Shown one piece after another: positions 9,181 to 18,951 of a stretch of 64,000 nucleotides of DNA; within the stretch, counting starts at the first letter, position 1, and each line of letters begins with the position of its first letter. The notes below the pieces were generated by a model. The model searched no databases. It had not been told where the DNA came from and worked only from the letters and a program-made list of their open reading frames with translations. Origin of the DNA: Hyphomicrobium sp. (GTDB taxonomy: Bacteria > Pseudomonadota > Alphaproteobacteria > Rhizobiales > Hyphomicrobiaceae); contig JAKFUV010000003.1 in NCBI GenBank assembly GCA_021732485.1, forward strand, positions 186,001-250,000. The letters are read 5' to 3'. The translations under genes were made by a program, and so were the position numbers.

Positions 9181-10035
9181 GTGGCGGCTGCGAAGCGATT
9201 GTTCGCCCGTCCATTCATGAGGCAGTGCCGATTGCTGTATTCGTATCTGAAAGACGGCACCCTGAACGCGATCACCGTTTTCTTGCAGTTCGATCGTTGG
9301 TGTACGCTTGCCTGGACGGACATCAGACTGCGCTATAGACGGACAAAACTTGGTCCGTTTTGGATGACGCTCAACACCGCTTTTTTTGTGTTGTCCGTCG
9401 GTCTTGTCTGGGGCTTCGTCTTTCAGATGCCGATGCGCGACTATCTTCCGTATTTTGCGCTCGGGATGGTTGTTTGGACCTTCATAAGCTCTACCATCAC
9501 TGAAGGATGCCGTGTTTTCCTGGACGCTCATCACGTCATTAAATCGTTGCCAAACCCGATTTCACTCTACGTTTGGCGTTTGCTCGCTCGGCAACTCATC
9601 TGTCTTGCGCATAATCTGCTTTTTCTAGCCATCTTGTGGCTCGTCATTCAACGCCCGCTTCCTAGCGGCGCCCTTGCTGCTGTACCGGGGCTGATTTTAC
9701 TCATCATGGCTTTGGTCGGGGCAATCTTCGCTCTTGGAACGCTGTGTGCACGATTTCGCGATATTCCGCAGCTTGTCACCTCCGTCCTCCAGGTGCTTTT
9801 CCTCGTGACGCCGATCATTTGGCATCCGGCAAGGCTTGCGACGAGCCCTTGGAGCGAGGCGCTTTTTTACGCCAATCCGATATACGATTTAATAGTAGTT
9901 ATTCGATCGCCGATATTGGGCGAGGAAACCACTGCGCTCCATTGGCTTGGTGCTTCGTTCGCGGCGGTGTCGATGCTGCTCGTCGGGCTCACGCTGTTTG
10001 GTCGTTTTTCCAAGCGTATTGCGTATTGGCTGTGA
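9181..10035 (+). CDS. Polysaccharide ABC exporter permease (Wzm-like, ABC-2)
   Basis: A 284-residue inner-membrane permease of the ABC-2 polysaccharide export group. About six hydrophobic segments are evident, beginning around residue 60 (MTLNTAFFVLSVGLVWGFVF). Before them comes the family stretch LAWTDIRLRYRRTKLGPFW, which marks Wzm/TagG/KpsM-type permeases. The start is GTG three bases after the preceding stop. With the ATPase at 10075 it would move a lipid-linked O-antigen or capsule-like glycan across the inner membrane. Confidence 0.88.
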   Translation: MAAAKRLFARPFMRQCRLLYSYLKDGTLNAITVFLQFDRWCTLAWTDIRLRYRRTKLGPFWMTLNTAFFVLSVGLVWGFVFQMPMRDYLPYFALGMVVWTFISSTITEGCRVFLDAHHVIKSLPNPISLYVWRLLARQLICLAHNLLFLAILWLVIQRPLPSGALAAVPGLILLIMALVGAIFALGTLCARFRDIPQLVTSVLQVLFLVTPIIWHPARLATSPWSEALFYANPIYDLIVVIRSPILGEETTALHWLGASFAAVSMLLVGLTLFGRFSKRIAYWL

Positions 10036-10074
10036 TCATCTCATTACGTTGGCGGCGGTGGCAGGTCATAAACG

Positions 10075-10827
10075 ATGTCTAGTCTCACACTCAAGAACGT
10101 ATCGGTAAGTTTTCCGATCTACGAGGCGTCGCGGTCTTTGCGGCGCGCACTCTTGCTGTCGAGCGTCACCGATGGACGTCAGTCAATCTCCGATCGCGGG
10201 CCCGTAGAAGTCAATGCTCTTCGAAATATTAACCTCGACATCCAGGCTGGCGATCGTCTTGCCCTCATCGGCCCAAATGGCGCGGGCAAGTCGACGCTGC
10301 TGCGCGTGCTGGCCGGCATTTATTCACCATCGGCCGGTGACATCGAGTGTCGCGGACGGGTCATGCCTTTGTTCGATATTCACATGGGCTTTGACGAGGA
10401 TGCGACCGGCTATGAAAACATTACTTTAAGAGGCTTGCTGCTCGGGCAGACGCGGGCGCAAATCGCGGCACGGCTTCCGGAAATTGAAGCCTTCAGCGGA
10501 TTGGGATCGTTTCTGAATCTGCCGGTGCGGACCTATTCGAGCGGCATGACTTTCCGTCTCCTCTTCGCGATAGCAACCAGCATCGAGTCGGATATTCTTT
10601 TGATGGATGAATGGATTGCGACCGGCGATCAGTCATTTACCGCAAAAGCTGATGCGCGGCTGAGAGACTTGATAGGTCGGACGCAGGTTTTGGTGCTCGC
10701 GTCCCATCACCCTCAGCTGTTGCAGAATTTGTGTAACAGAGCCATCGTCATTGATGGCGGACAAATTGTCTTTTGCGGTTCGGTCGACGATGCCGTTGCA
10801 TTCTACTCGGCCAGCCAAGCCGCTTAG
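10075..10827 (+). CDS. Polysaccharide ABC exporter ATPase (Wzt-like)
   Basis: A 250-residue ABC ATPase pairing with the permease at 9181. Walker A GPNGAGKST is at residues 66-74, the signature YSSGM at 154-158 and Walker B ILLMDE at 174-179. The N-terminal KNVSVSFPIYEASRSLRRAL is typical of Wzt/TagH/KpsT proteins. The C-terminal glycan-binding domain of longer Wzt proteins is absent, so this is the short type that does not read a terminal sugar cap. It is followed 3 bases later by another glycosyltransferase. Confidence 0.9.
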   Translation: MSSLTLKNVSVSFPIYEASRSLRRALLLSSVTDGRQSISDRGPVEVNALRNINLDIQAGDRLALIGPNGAGKSTLLRVLAGIYSPSAGDIECRGRVMPLFDIHMGFDEDATGYENITLRGLLLGQTRAQIAARLPEIEAFSGLGSFLNLPVRTYSSGMTFRLLFAIATSIESDILLMDEWIATGDQSFTAKADARLRDLIGRTQVLVLASHHPQLLQNLCNRAIVIDGGQIVFCGSVDDAVAFYSASQAA

Positions 10828-10830
10828 CCG

Positions 10831-12069
10831 ATGAAACGATCCCTGCGCGCCGGTTTACATCGACATGTCTGGCCCCGGCTGCCGCCGGTCTTACGCCGGT
10901 CTTTATTGTTAAGAAGTGCGCACCTCCTAGCACCAAAAATCACGACAAGCGCGACGTTGTCAGCGCCGGTGATTGTTGTTGGCGCGTTGCGGACGGCCTC
11001 GGGCTTGGGCGAGTCTGCGAGGCTCTGTCATGACGCGATCAGAGCGTTGGGGGTGCCGGTATTCGGCATCGATATAGCGGCACAGCTCATGCAACCCGTC
11101 GACGACGTCGCGTTCGATTTCACGGACGGGCGGCATCTTATGGGACCGGGTACGTTGATCGTGCACGTCAATGGGCCCCTGATGCCGCTTGCCATGTTGG
11201 CGCTGTCGCGCGCGTTTGTGCGCGACAAGTTTGTCGCCGGATATTGGGCGTGGGAATTGCCGCAAGCCCCCCGCGACTGGAAGCTGGGATTTCATTACGT
11301 GCACGAAGTTTGGGTGCCTAGCCAATTTACAGCCGATGCCCTCTCGTCCATGTCAGGGCGCATCCCAGTCCGTGTCGTCCCCCATCCTGTCGCTGTGCAT
11401 TGTTCTCACACGCAGCGACGACCTGTGCGCTCGTCAAATGCGCCGTTTGTCGTGCTGAGTATCTTCGATATGGCGTCGAGCTTTGAACGGAAAAATCCGC
11501 TTGCAGCCATCGCAGCGTTTCGCCGCGCGTTTGATCAGGATGCGGGTGCGACGCTCATCATCAAGTGTGCGAACATCGACTGCCATGACGTCGGCGCTCG
11601 TCGGTTGAGGGAAGCCTGCGACGGTGTCGGCAACATTACGCTTGTCGATCGACATATGAGTGCCGCGCAGCTCGCGTTCATGTACGCCAATGCTGACGTT
11701 CTAATCTCGCTGCATCGCGCGGAAGGTTTTGGGTTAGTGATTGCGGAGGCAATGCTGCGCGGGTTGCCGACTGTCTGTACGAACTGGTCTGGCAATGTCG
11801 ATTTTACGTCCGAGTCGACAAGCATTCTGATTGGTTACCGGTTGGTCTCAGCGCAAGATCCCCAACTGACTTACGATTTCGCAGAGATGTCATGGGCGGT
11901 GCCCGATGTTGCGCAAGCCGCGACGGCACTGCGCGTTCTTCGCGCGCACCCAGAGCGGGCGCATATCCTGGGCGAACAGGCGCGTCATTTCGCGATGGCC
12001 AATTTGGGTGCCAAAACCTACGCGAACGTGCTGCGGCATCTCTTGCCGCCGTCGGTAAACTCGCCATGA
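10831..12069 (+). CDS. Glycosyltransferase (group 1, GT4-like)
   Basis: A 412-residue GT-B glycosyltransferase. The N-terminal part has VIVVGALRTASGLGESARLC. The C-terminal part contains VVLSIFDMASSFERKNPLAA and the donor-binding SLHRAEGFGLVIAEAMLRGL with the conserved EGFG...EAM pattern. It is last of a four-gene plus-strand operon with the ABC exporter and ends 20 bases from the convergent HlyD gene. Its acceptor and sugar cannot be told. Confidence 0.87.
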   Translation: MKRSLRAGLHRHVWPRLPPVLRRSLLLRSAHLLAPKITTSATLSAPVIVVGALRTASGLGESARLCHDAIRALGVPVFGIDIAAQLMQPVDDVAFDFTDGRHLMGPGTLIVHVNGPLMPLAMLALSRAFVRDKFVAGYWAWELPQAPRDWKLGFHYVHEVWVPSQFTADALSSMSGRIPVRVVPHPVAVHCSHTQRRPVRSSNAPFVVLSIFDMASSFERKNPLAAIAAFRRAFDQDAGATLIIKCANIDCHDVGARRLREACDGVGNITLVDRHMSAAQLAFMYANADVLISLHRAEGFGLVIAEAMLRGLPTVCTNWSGNVDFTSESTSILIGYRLVSAQDPQLTYDFAEMSWAVPDVAQAATALRVLRAHPERAHILGEQARHFAMANLGAKTYANVLRHLLPPSVNSP

Positions 12070-12089
12070 CGAACAGCTCCCTCGCCAGA

Positions 12090-13391
12090 TTAGCGCTCGC
12101 GCATGGCGCGATACATCTGATCCGTGAATGGTTTCGTCAGATAACTGAGAACACTCCGTTCGCCAGTGCTGAAATGTAATTCACACGGCATCCCAGGCCG
12201 CATGGCCTGCCCGCCAAGCCGTGCTACTTCGCCAGGCGAGAGCCGCGCCTGCACGATGTAGTAGGCTTGCCCGCTTCGCGTATCCTGGTTGGCGTCTGGC
12301 GCCACCATACTGACCGTCGCCATCAAAGTCGGCGTCGTGCGCTGATCGAAACCGCTGAAATGAACCGTTGCCAACTGGTTCATCGAGAGCCGATCGACCA
12401 TCGCGGTTTCGACGCGAGCCTCAAGAATCAAATCTTCATTCTGCGGTACAATTTCAGCGACTGTTTCTCCGGGTTTGATGACGCCGGTGATCGTTGTGGC
12501 GGTCAGATTGTGCACTATCCCGCTCGACGGGGCGATCACGGTAGCACGGTCGCGACGGGCCCGAAGTGCTGTCACTTTTTCGATCAGTTCGGAGCGTTTT
12601 GAATCCACGTCGCGCAACTCAGACAAAATCTCGCCGAGGTTCGATTGATCGACTTCACTGAGTTGCAAGCGGGTTTCGCTCATTTGAGCCGCGAGGCGCT
12701 CAAGCTCCGCCTCCAGACGCACAATCTCGCCTGACAGCCGTTCGTGTTCACGCTCGGCGGTCAGTGTGCGCGTCAACGAGACCAATCCGCTCTTCTCGAG
12801 CGGAGCAATCGCGCGCAATTCCTGTTCTGACAGATCGAGCTGGCGTTTCAGAGATTGAATTTGCGCGTGGATCGCCGCCTGGCCGCGATCTAGCTGCTGC
12901 ATGCGCGTATTGATTTGATTCTTCTTGTTGACACGCAGATCGCGCCGGGCATCAAGAAGTTTCGACTGGCCAAGCCACAGTGCATCGTTGCGGTGAGTTG
13001 CACTGGTTGTGATCGTGACAGCGGCTCGTTGCTGCAACTGTGCGCAGCCAACGCTTTCGCAGATCAGCCGGTCCCTGTGGACGTTGATTTCATCAAGTTG
13101 CGCCTCAGCAATGTCGAACATTGCCGCTGCTTCAGTCGAATCAAGCTTGAGCAGCACATCGCCGGCCGCCACCGTGTCGCCGTTCTTGACACGGAGTTCC
13201 GAAACGATGCCGCCGTCCAGATGTTGAATCTTTCGCGAATTTTTTTCGACGACCACAGTCCCCTGCGCGACAACCGCACCGGAAATCTCGGCGTAAGCGA
13301 GGCTCGCAGCACCGCCAAAAACGACTGTCACAAGCAGCGTAAGCGCGAAGCGTTCGTATTTTGATATGGAAGCCAGATACGGCGATGTCAT
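12090..13391 (-). CDS. Type I secretion membrane-fusion protein (HlyD/PrtE family)
   Basis: A periplasmic adaptor of about 433 residues for a type I secretion system. One N-terminal membrane segment (FALTLLVTVVFGGAASLAYA) is followed by the HlyD lipoyl/barrel start EISGAVVAQGTVVVEKNSRK. A long alpha-helical hairpin spans residues 150-280. The C-terminal HlyD block includes EARVETAMVDRLSMNQLATV and ends near RSVLSYLTKPF. The frame opens with TTG at 13409, but the ATG at 13391 is more credible and is preceded by GCAGGG. It lies 26 bases after the T1SS ATPase gene. No outer-membrane TolC partner is in the window. Confidence 0.9.
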   Translation of the reverse strand: MTSPYLASISKYERFALTLLVTVVFGGAASLAYAEISGAVVAQGTVVVEKNSRKIQHLDGGIVSELRVKNGDTVAAGDVLLKLDSTEAAAMFDIAEAQLDEINVHRDRLICESVGCAQLQQRAAVTITTSATHRNDALWLGQSKLLDARRDLRVNKKNQINTRMQQLDRGQAAIHAQIQSLKRQLDLSEQELRAIAPLEKSGLVSLTRTLTAEREHERLSGEIVRLEAELERLAAQMSETRLQLSEVDQSNLGEILSELRDVDSKRSELIEKVTALRARRDRATVIAPSSGIVHNLTATTITGVIKPGETVAEIVPQNEDLILEARVETAMVDRLSMNQLATVHFSGFDQRTTPTLMATVSMVAPDANQDTRSGQAYYIVQARLSPGEVARLGGQAMRPGMPCELHFSTGERSVLSYLTKPFTDQMYRAMRER

Positions 13392-13417
13392 AGTGTTATG
13401 GCCCTGCAAACGATGAA

Positions 13418-15181
13418 CTACGCTCTAGGTTGGAAATGAAAGCCGCTCGCGTTGGCGTGGACCGGCTGTGGTGCGGGCCTTGGGACAGGCGTCAGGATCT
13501 TGTCGCGTGGCGCGAACGTCGCCTGCCGGCCATTGCTGAGCACAAGAATATTGTCGACGGCCTTCAGGCATTGCGGCCGATGCGAGACAATCACGACAGT
13601 GATGGATTCGGTGCGCAATTGCGCGAGCGTCTGGCTCAACGCCGTTTCCCCGGCGTCGTCCAAGTTCGAATTGGGCTCGTCCAGCACGACCAGTCGCACA
13701 TCGCCGAAAAGCGCACGCGCCAGCGCAATTCTTTGGCGTTGTCCTCCCGAAAGCTTGGCTCCACCTTCACCAATTTCCGTCATGTAGGCGTCCGGAAGCT
13801 GGAGGATCATGTCGTGGACATTGGCGCGCTTCGCAGCCTTCACGACGGCTTCCGCATCCGGGCTGTCCGTAAAACGTGAAATGTTTTCACTGATCGTGCC
13901 TGCAAACAGTTCGATATCTTGCGGAACGTATCCGGTCGCGATTCCCAGCTGATGTTTCGGCCAATTGTCCAAGGTCGCACCGTCGAGCCGAATGGCGCCT
14001 CCGATTGGCGCCCAAACGCCAGCAATGCCTCTGGCGAGTGTCGACTTCCCGCAACCCGTCGGTCCGATAATGGCGACGGATTCTCCTGGCGAGAGCGAGA
14101 AACTGATACCAGACAAAATGGGACTTTGTGAGCCTGGAGCGGCCATCGTCAGGTTCTCAACGGTCAAAGCGCCAGTTGCATCGGGTAGGCGCAACGGCTC
14201 CAACTTTGATGGCGAAGTTTCCAAAAGTGTCTGCAACCGGCGGTAGGCCGCGTACACGCCTTGAATATGTGTCCACTGGCCTGTCGCCTGCTCAACGGGT
14301 GCCAGCGCGCGCGACAGGATAATCGTTGCAGCGATGATCGCTCCGGCCGATACCTGGCCGCGGATGGCGAGCGCTGCGCCGAGTGCAAGACACGCTGACT
14401 GCAGGAAAAGCCGAAGATACTTGGCGCTCATATGAAATGAACTCGAGCGATCCGTTGCGCTCACCAAGTTTTCTTGGCCCGCTGAGAATGACTGAGACCA
14501 ACGCTGAAAATATGCAGTCTCCATCGACATGGAGCGCAGCACTTCAGCGCCGCGCCGCGCACTCTCGAAGACCCGATTTGATTTTGCTAGCTGCGCGTTC
14601 GCGACTGCTGAAAGCTTTGCTGTCCGGCGCTCATTCGCGATCGCTAGGCAGATCAGGATGACTGCGGCTGTTACGGTCAGTAAGCCGAGCATCGGATGTA
14701 ACAGATAGGCCAGCAGCAAGTAGATCGGCACCCAAGGCATATCGAAGAAGATTCCCAAGCCGGTGCCGGTTGCGAACTGGCGTAGCAGCTGAAGGTCTTG
14801 CAAGGGTTGATTGCCGTAATGCGTACTCTTCTCAATCTCCTGATTGAGAACCGTGCCAAAAATTTTGTTGCTGAGACCGGTCGCGAAGTGACCAGCGACG
14901 CGGTTGAGAATGCGCGCGCGGATGAGATCGAGGTGGGTCGCTGCCGCGAACACGGCCGCGAGCAAGCCCAACAGCGTTACCAGTGTTGGCATGCTGCGAC
15001 TAATCAGAACTCGGTCGTAGACCTGCAGCATAAACAGTGGGCTGGCCAGCAGCATGAGATTGATTGCCAAGCTCAGCGCAACGCAAATTACCAGCGGCCG
15101 GCGGATATCGCCGATCAGATCGGCAAAGCTGTGCGATGCGATTGTGTGCTGGGACGTCTTTGTTTTCGAAAGAAGGGACAC
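13418..15181 (-). CDS. Type I secretion ABC permease/ATPase (PrtD-like)
   Basis: A 587-residue fused transmembrane/ATPase subunit of a type I secretion system. The N-terminal two-thirds has about six membrane segments, including LVICVALSLAINLMLLASPL. Walker A GPTGCGKST is at residues 373-381, LSGGQRQRIALARAL around 480, and Walker B VVLDEPNSNLDD around 505. There is no N-terminal C39-like domain, as in PrtD/AprD/RsaD exporters. With the HlyD gene downstream it forms an operon. The likely cargo is the large oxidase-lectin protein at 18952-22425, which lacks a Sec signal. It starts with GTG. Confidence 0.9.
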   Translation of the reverse strand: MSLLSKTKTSQHTIASHSFADLIGDIRRPLVICVALSLAINLMLLASPLFMLQVYDRVLISRSMPTLVTLLGLLAAVFAAATHLDLIRARILNRVAGHFATGLSNKIFGTVLNQEIEKSTHYGNQPLQDLQLLRQFATGTGLGIFFDMPWVPIYLLLAYLLHPMLGLLTVTAAVILICLAIANERRTAKLSAVANAQLAKSNRVFESARRGAEVLRSMSMETAYFQRWSQSFSAGQENLVSATDRSSSFHMSAKYLRLFLQSACLALGAALAIRGQVSAGAIIAATIILSRALAPVEQATGQWTHIQGVYAAYRRLQTLLETSPSKLEPLRLPDATGALTVENLTMAAPGSQSPILSGISFSLSPGESVAIIGPTGCGKSTLARGIAGVWAPIGGAIRLDGATLDNWPKHQLGIATGYVPQDIELFAGTISENISRFTDSPDAEAVVKAAKRANVHDMILQLPDAYMTEIGEGGAKLSGGQRQRIALARALFGDVRLVVLDEPNSNLDDAGETALSQTLAQLRTESITVVIVSHRPQCLKAVDNILVLSNGRQATFAPRDKILTPVPRPAPQPVHANASGFHFQPRA

Positions 15182-15712
15182 GTTTTGCAGCCATGGTTCA
15201 ATTGACCTAGTGGCTGTTCAACAGCATCAATCGTACCACTCGCAGTGGCTCAAAATGGCACCGGTAGGGCTGTGACGGTTGGCAATTACGGAGCCTGCAC
15301 GAGATGCTACGCTCGGCAGCGGTCGTCGTTCTTAATCAATGCACCATCGTGGCACAGCGGCGAAAAAATTGCTTCCGGGCGCAGCTGTCTATCGTCAGCG
15401 ACGCTGTCGTTGGCCATGCGGTTGCTGTCAACTGGCGTCAAGCCAGGACAATGGACGCGGGCCAAACTTTGCCGACAAGCAATTGCGATAGTCGGCATGT
15501 GTTGCCCAACGCCAGACATGGACGGCAATGGTGAGGTGAAAATCGACCAAGCGACACCTAAAAAATGGGGTGATGCAACACGACAGCGAGGCGCTGGTGC
15601 GCAATCGATGTCGTTATAGTGCTGGTCAAGAGTATTAAAAAATTTCGTTAATTTTTGATGAATATGCGGCCGTCATGGTCGCGTGAAATGTCAGCACTTG
15701 ATAACACGCCGG
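15182..15712. other. Intergenic region, no supportable gene
   Basis: 531 bases between the T1SS operon and the methyltransferase, both on the minus strand. A 124-codon plus frame (15245-15619) has no recognisable domain or ribosome binding site. The region is AT-rich near 15620-15665. It should hold the T1SS promoter, but none stands out. Confidence 0.4.
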
Positions 15713-17191
15713 TTAAATCCTCATGGATTTTATCGCCACGTCCAGGCGTTGGCGCGCCTGTTTCATAATGTCGGCCGTACGATATTTTCCAATCTTATCG
15801 CTGATCGGTGCTTTCGACATGTGCACCAATTCCGCGCCAGATAATCCGAATTGAACCAGATCGCTGATGACTGATGCTACAAGGTCGTTAGATTGTGATT
15901 TGGCGCCGCACTTTTCTGCCAAGACGAGATACTTTCCCAAGAGCTCGAAGAGGTGCTCGCGGCTGGTGCTTGGTGATTTGATGCACTTTTCATAAAGAAG
16001 AACTGCTTTTTCGCTCCGGCCACATTCGCCGAGCAAGTAGCCGCACAAATCCAGACAATCGACATCTTGAACAGGCCCTGAAGGTAACTGCGTCGTGAAC
16101 TCTTCGATGGCATCGGCAAAAGTCTCGGGCTCCGACATATGTCCGGATTTTGCTTTGGCGTCGATCCAGAAGCGGAAAGCAAGATGCTTCAACTGCAAAT
16201 CGCTCTCTTGGCTGCGGTATACGTTGCCGAGCAGGTCAATCGCTTCTGGCAGGCGGTCTGAAAAAAGCGCGTCGAGCCCGTCGGCGTACATTCGAACGAG
16301 CGGAGAAATGGCGATCTCGGGCCACGCGGCGACGCCGGCATTCGAGGTCTTGCGAAGGACAAAGGCGATTGGAACGATGATCGAAAGCCCGACCGGATTG
16401 GCCAGGGTTCCGGCACGGTGATAATACGACAATTGCGGCGCACTGCCCGGGAGTGAGGATGCGGGAAGGTAGCGTCGCGGTCTTGCGGCATTGCCTGGAT
16501 GGAGTGAATTGAAAGTCAAATCCGAAGGTCCGAGAAACTCAAAACCTCTAAGTGCCGGTTTGATGGCATCGAACAATTCATCATTCCAAGCATTGACGCC
16601 AGGAAGTAAATACGGATTGCCGGTGACAGTGAATTCGGTCGTCAGGATGGCGTGGCCGCCAACTTTCAAAATGCGATCGATTTCTGCGAAAACCAAAAAC
16701 AAATCTTTCAACGTTGGAATGTGCTCGATACTTGAGCATGACCAAACGAGATCAACTGAGGCGTCGGCGGCGCCGGTATGACGCATATCCGCATTGCGCA
16801 CTTCGACCCGATCAACCGGAAAACGAATCGGCGCGGATTCCATCACTTGTTTCGTCGTGGCGAACCTGGCTTCGCTCCAAGTCGTGTTGCTGCTGTAAAG
16901 ATCGGTTGCGACGACGGCTTTGCAGGTGTTTGCAAAGTGGAAGATCAAGGGTTCGAAACCCGCGCCAAGACCCAATGCCGTCGTGCTTGAATTCAACAGA
17001 TCAAGCGTCTCGGCGCACTCGGCGATGTACTCCCATTCCCACCATTTGCGCGGAAGTTGTCTGACGAAATAGTCTTGCGGCATGGCGGCGTCGAACGACG
17101 ATAATTTGCGGCTTTCGAGTTCACTGACGTCGCCAAGATAAGTGCCGGGCCGGGCGCGCTGTGTCGCCCAATACGCTTTGAAGTCAGCCAT
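15713..17191 (-). CDS. Class I SAM-dependent methyltransferase with helical C-terminal extension
   Basis: A 492-residue protein. Residues about 60-260 form a SAM-dependent methyltransferase: the glycine motif ALGLGAGFEPLIFHFAN near 76, the acidic VVATDLYSS, and DLVWSCSSIEHIPTLKDLF near 160. The remaining residues, roughly 300-492, are helical and resemble TPR-like repeats (AVLLYEKCIKSPSTSREHLF). It lies between glycosyltransferase and T1SS genes, so it may cap or modify a surface glycan. Substrate unknown. Confidence 0.82.
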   Translation of the reverse strand: MADFKAYWATQRARPGTYLGDVSELESRKLSSFDAAMPQDYFVRQLPRKWWEWEYIAECAETLDLLNSSTTALGLGAGFEPLIFHFANTCKAVVATDLYSSNTTWSEARFATTKQVMESAPIRFPVDRVEVRNADMRHTGAADASVDLVWSCSSIEHIPTLKDLFLVFAEIDRILKVGGHAILTTEFTVTGNPYLLPGVNAWNDELFDAIKPALRGFEFLGPSDLTFNSLHPGNAARPRRYLPASSLPGSAPQLSYYHRAGTLANPVGLSIIVPIAFVLRKTSNAGVAAWPEIAISPLVRMYADGLDALFSDRLPEAIDLLGNVYRSQESDLQLKHLAFRFWIDAKAKSGHMSEPETFADAIEEFTTQLPSGPVQDVDCLDLCGYLLGECGRSEKAVLLYEKCIKSPSTSREHLFELLGKYLVLAEKCGAKSQSNDLVASVISDLVQFGLSGAELVHMSKAPISDKIGKYRTADIMKQARQRLDVAIKSMRI

Positions 17192-17425
17192 TCAAACTCT
17201 CCCTCGTTCGACAGCCTAACGCTTCCCTTAGCGGTGCTGGGAAAGCAACTTGAATGCGCAGGCCGGGTGCCAATCAAATGTGCATTTGGGTGCCATCGTC
17301 GGCGGAGAAAAAAATATCAACGGCGTTACCTTGCGGTCGGCAACCGTTAGAGGGCGGCGGACTGGAGCAAAATTTGCTGTGTTTAGATGGATGTTATGTC
17401 CTCAAAAATGCTTTGCAATCGGTTG

Positions 17426-18769
17426 TCAGAGCACCTTCGCGACAGATTGGTCTAGCGTAACTCCTACTTTTTTGTAGGCCTGCGCCAACAAACCTTGACA
17501 GTATGGCGCTGAAAAGCGCGCCGCTTGCAGCGGTCCTTTCAGGCGCAATTCGTTCAGTAGGTCGATGTCGCCGTTGATCCGGCGAAGTCCGCTCGTCATA
17601 TCGGAGATACTGAACGGATCAATCTGGACAGCAGCATCACCAACCACTTCGGGAAGCGAGCTATTATTCGATGTCAAAACCGGTACGCCGAGCTGCATGG
17701 CCTCAATCACCGGCAATCCGAAGCCTTCATAGATAGATGGGAATACAAAGAACTTGGCGCATTTTAGCAGAGCGACGACGTGACGGCGCGGCAGATAGCC
17801 GAGCTGCCGAATTTTTTGTTCCGACTGATTGAGTTGGTTGACCGTGTTTATTAGCGCGACATCGTCTTCATACAACCATCCGAGCGGGCCAGCGATCAAC
17901 AGTGGAATTCCAAGATCCGCGAGGAGAAAAGCTTCAACCAAACGCTTGATATTCTTCTTGGGCTCAATCGCTCCGAGAAACAAAGCGTAATGCCCAGGCT
18001 TTGCACCGTAGATCGTCACGACCAGTCGCTCAGCGTCGGCCATGTCCATATCGGGCAATGACGGTACAGGTTGATAGGTCACCGTGACCCGGTCGTCTGG
18101 TACGTTCAACATCGCTACAATATCGCGTTTGGAATTCTCCGACACAGTGATGATGTGATCGGCTTCCCGGGCGATCGTCTCATGCATTTGATGCATGCGA
18201 GCACCAAAGCCAGTGACGAAGTATGGAAATTGCAACGGAATGAGATCGTGAAGGGTGTAAATGTTCGGCACGCCGCGCATGCGCACCGGCATTGGCCCGG
18301 TCCAATGACTGGCCGCGAATGCACAGTCATCACCCTCGGCCGATACCTCGGTGAACTTTCCCGTCAGATTAAAGGCTGCGTTGGCGCGAGCGTACAGGCG
18401 ATTGGCGTTGAAGAGTCGATCCGCCGCCGGTAACGGTGGCTCGATCGCGCGCATGTCGATCTGCGACGTATTGATCGCCACAGCTTTAGCCCGATAAGCG
18501 CTGCCGGTTATAAGCCCGAAAGCGAGCGAAGCATTGTGCGCTTGGCCTAAAATCCGGCCGTGCTTGACGATTTCGCGAGAGAAGACTGCCGCCGCCGCCG
18601 CTCCTGGCGACGTTTTTGTGCTTGGCTGGAACGCTTGGCCGTACAACACGCTGACGGAACAGCCGGATGATTTGAGCATCGCAGTGAGGGAACGAACGTA
18701 GGACGCTATTCCGGTGCCTGACGAGCGCAAAAATTGAAAGCCGTCGACCAGAATTGGAGTAGCCGCCAC
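17426..18769 (-). CDS. Glycosyltransferase (GT4 family)
   Basis: A 447-residue GT-B glycosyltransferase. The core signature is clear: YALFLGAIEPKKNIKRLVEA near 280, LIAGPLGWLYEDD, then the donor-site FPSIYEGFGLPVIEAMQLGV near 365 with the EGFGLPxxEAM pattern. The start is GTG with AGGGGG 8 bases upstream. It is on the minus strand between the methyltransferase and the oxidase-lectin gene and probably belongs to the same surface-modification cluster. Confidence 0.88.
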   Translation of the reverse strand: MAATPILVDGFQFLRSSGTGIASYVRSLTAMLKSSGCSVSVLYGQAFQPSTKTSPGAAAAAVFSREIVKHGRILGQAHNASLAFGLITGSAYRAKAVAINTSQIDMRAIEPPLPAADRLFNANRLYARANAAFNLTGKFTEVSAEGDDCAFAASHWTGPMPVRMRGVPNIYTLHDLIPLQFPYFVTGFGARMHQMHETIAREADHIITVSENSKRDIVAMLNVPDDRVTVTYQPVPSLPDMDMADAERLVVTIYGAKPGHYALFLGAIEPKKNIKRLVEAFLLADLGIPLLIAGPLGWLYEDDVALINTVNQLNQSEQKIRQLGYLPRRHVVALLKCAKFFVFPSIYEGFGLPVIEAMQLGVPVLTSNNSSLPEVVGDAAVQIDPFSISDMTSGLRRINGDIDLLNELRLKGPLQAARFSAPYCQGLLAQAYKKVGVTLDQSVAKVL

Positions 18770-18951
18770 GAAAGGTCCCCCTGAGATGGCGGCGAACGTA
18801 ATCGTAAGTCCGCAGAGGCCACGCAGACCTTATCTCAACTCCGATCGCAAAGATCAATGTCACGAGCCCGAAGCGCCGCCGCGATTGGCGGCGTACGCTT
18901 CGTGCAAGCTGTTAGACGTCCGCCCGTCGCGGGAAGTCTTGAGCTCCTGCG

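Noticed and set aside
15245..15619. 124-codon plus-strand frame between T1SS and methyltransferase
   Set aside because: No recognisable domain, unusual amino-acid composition, no good start signal.
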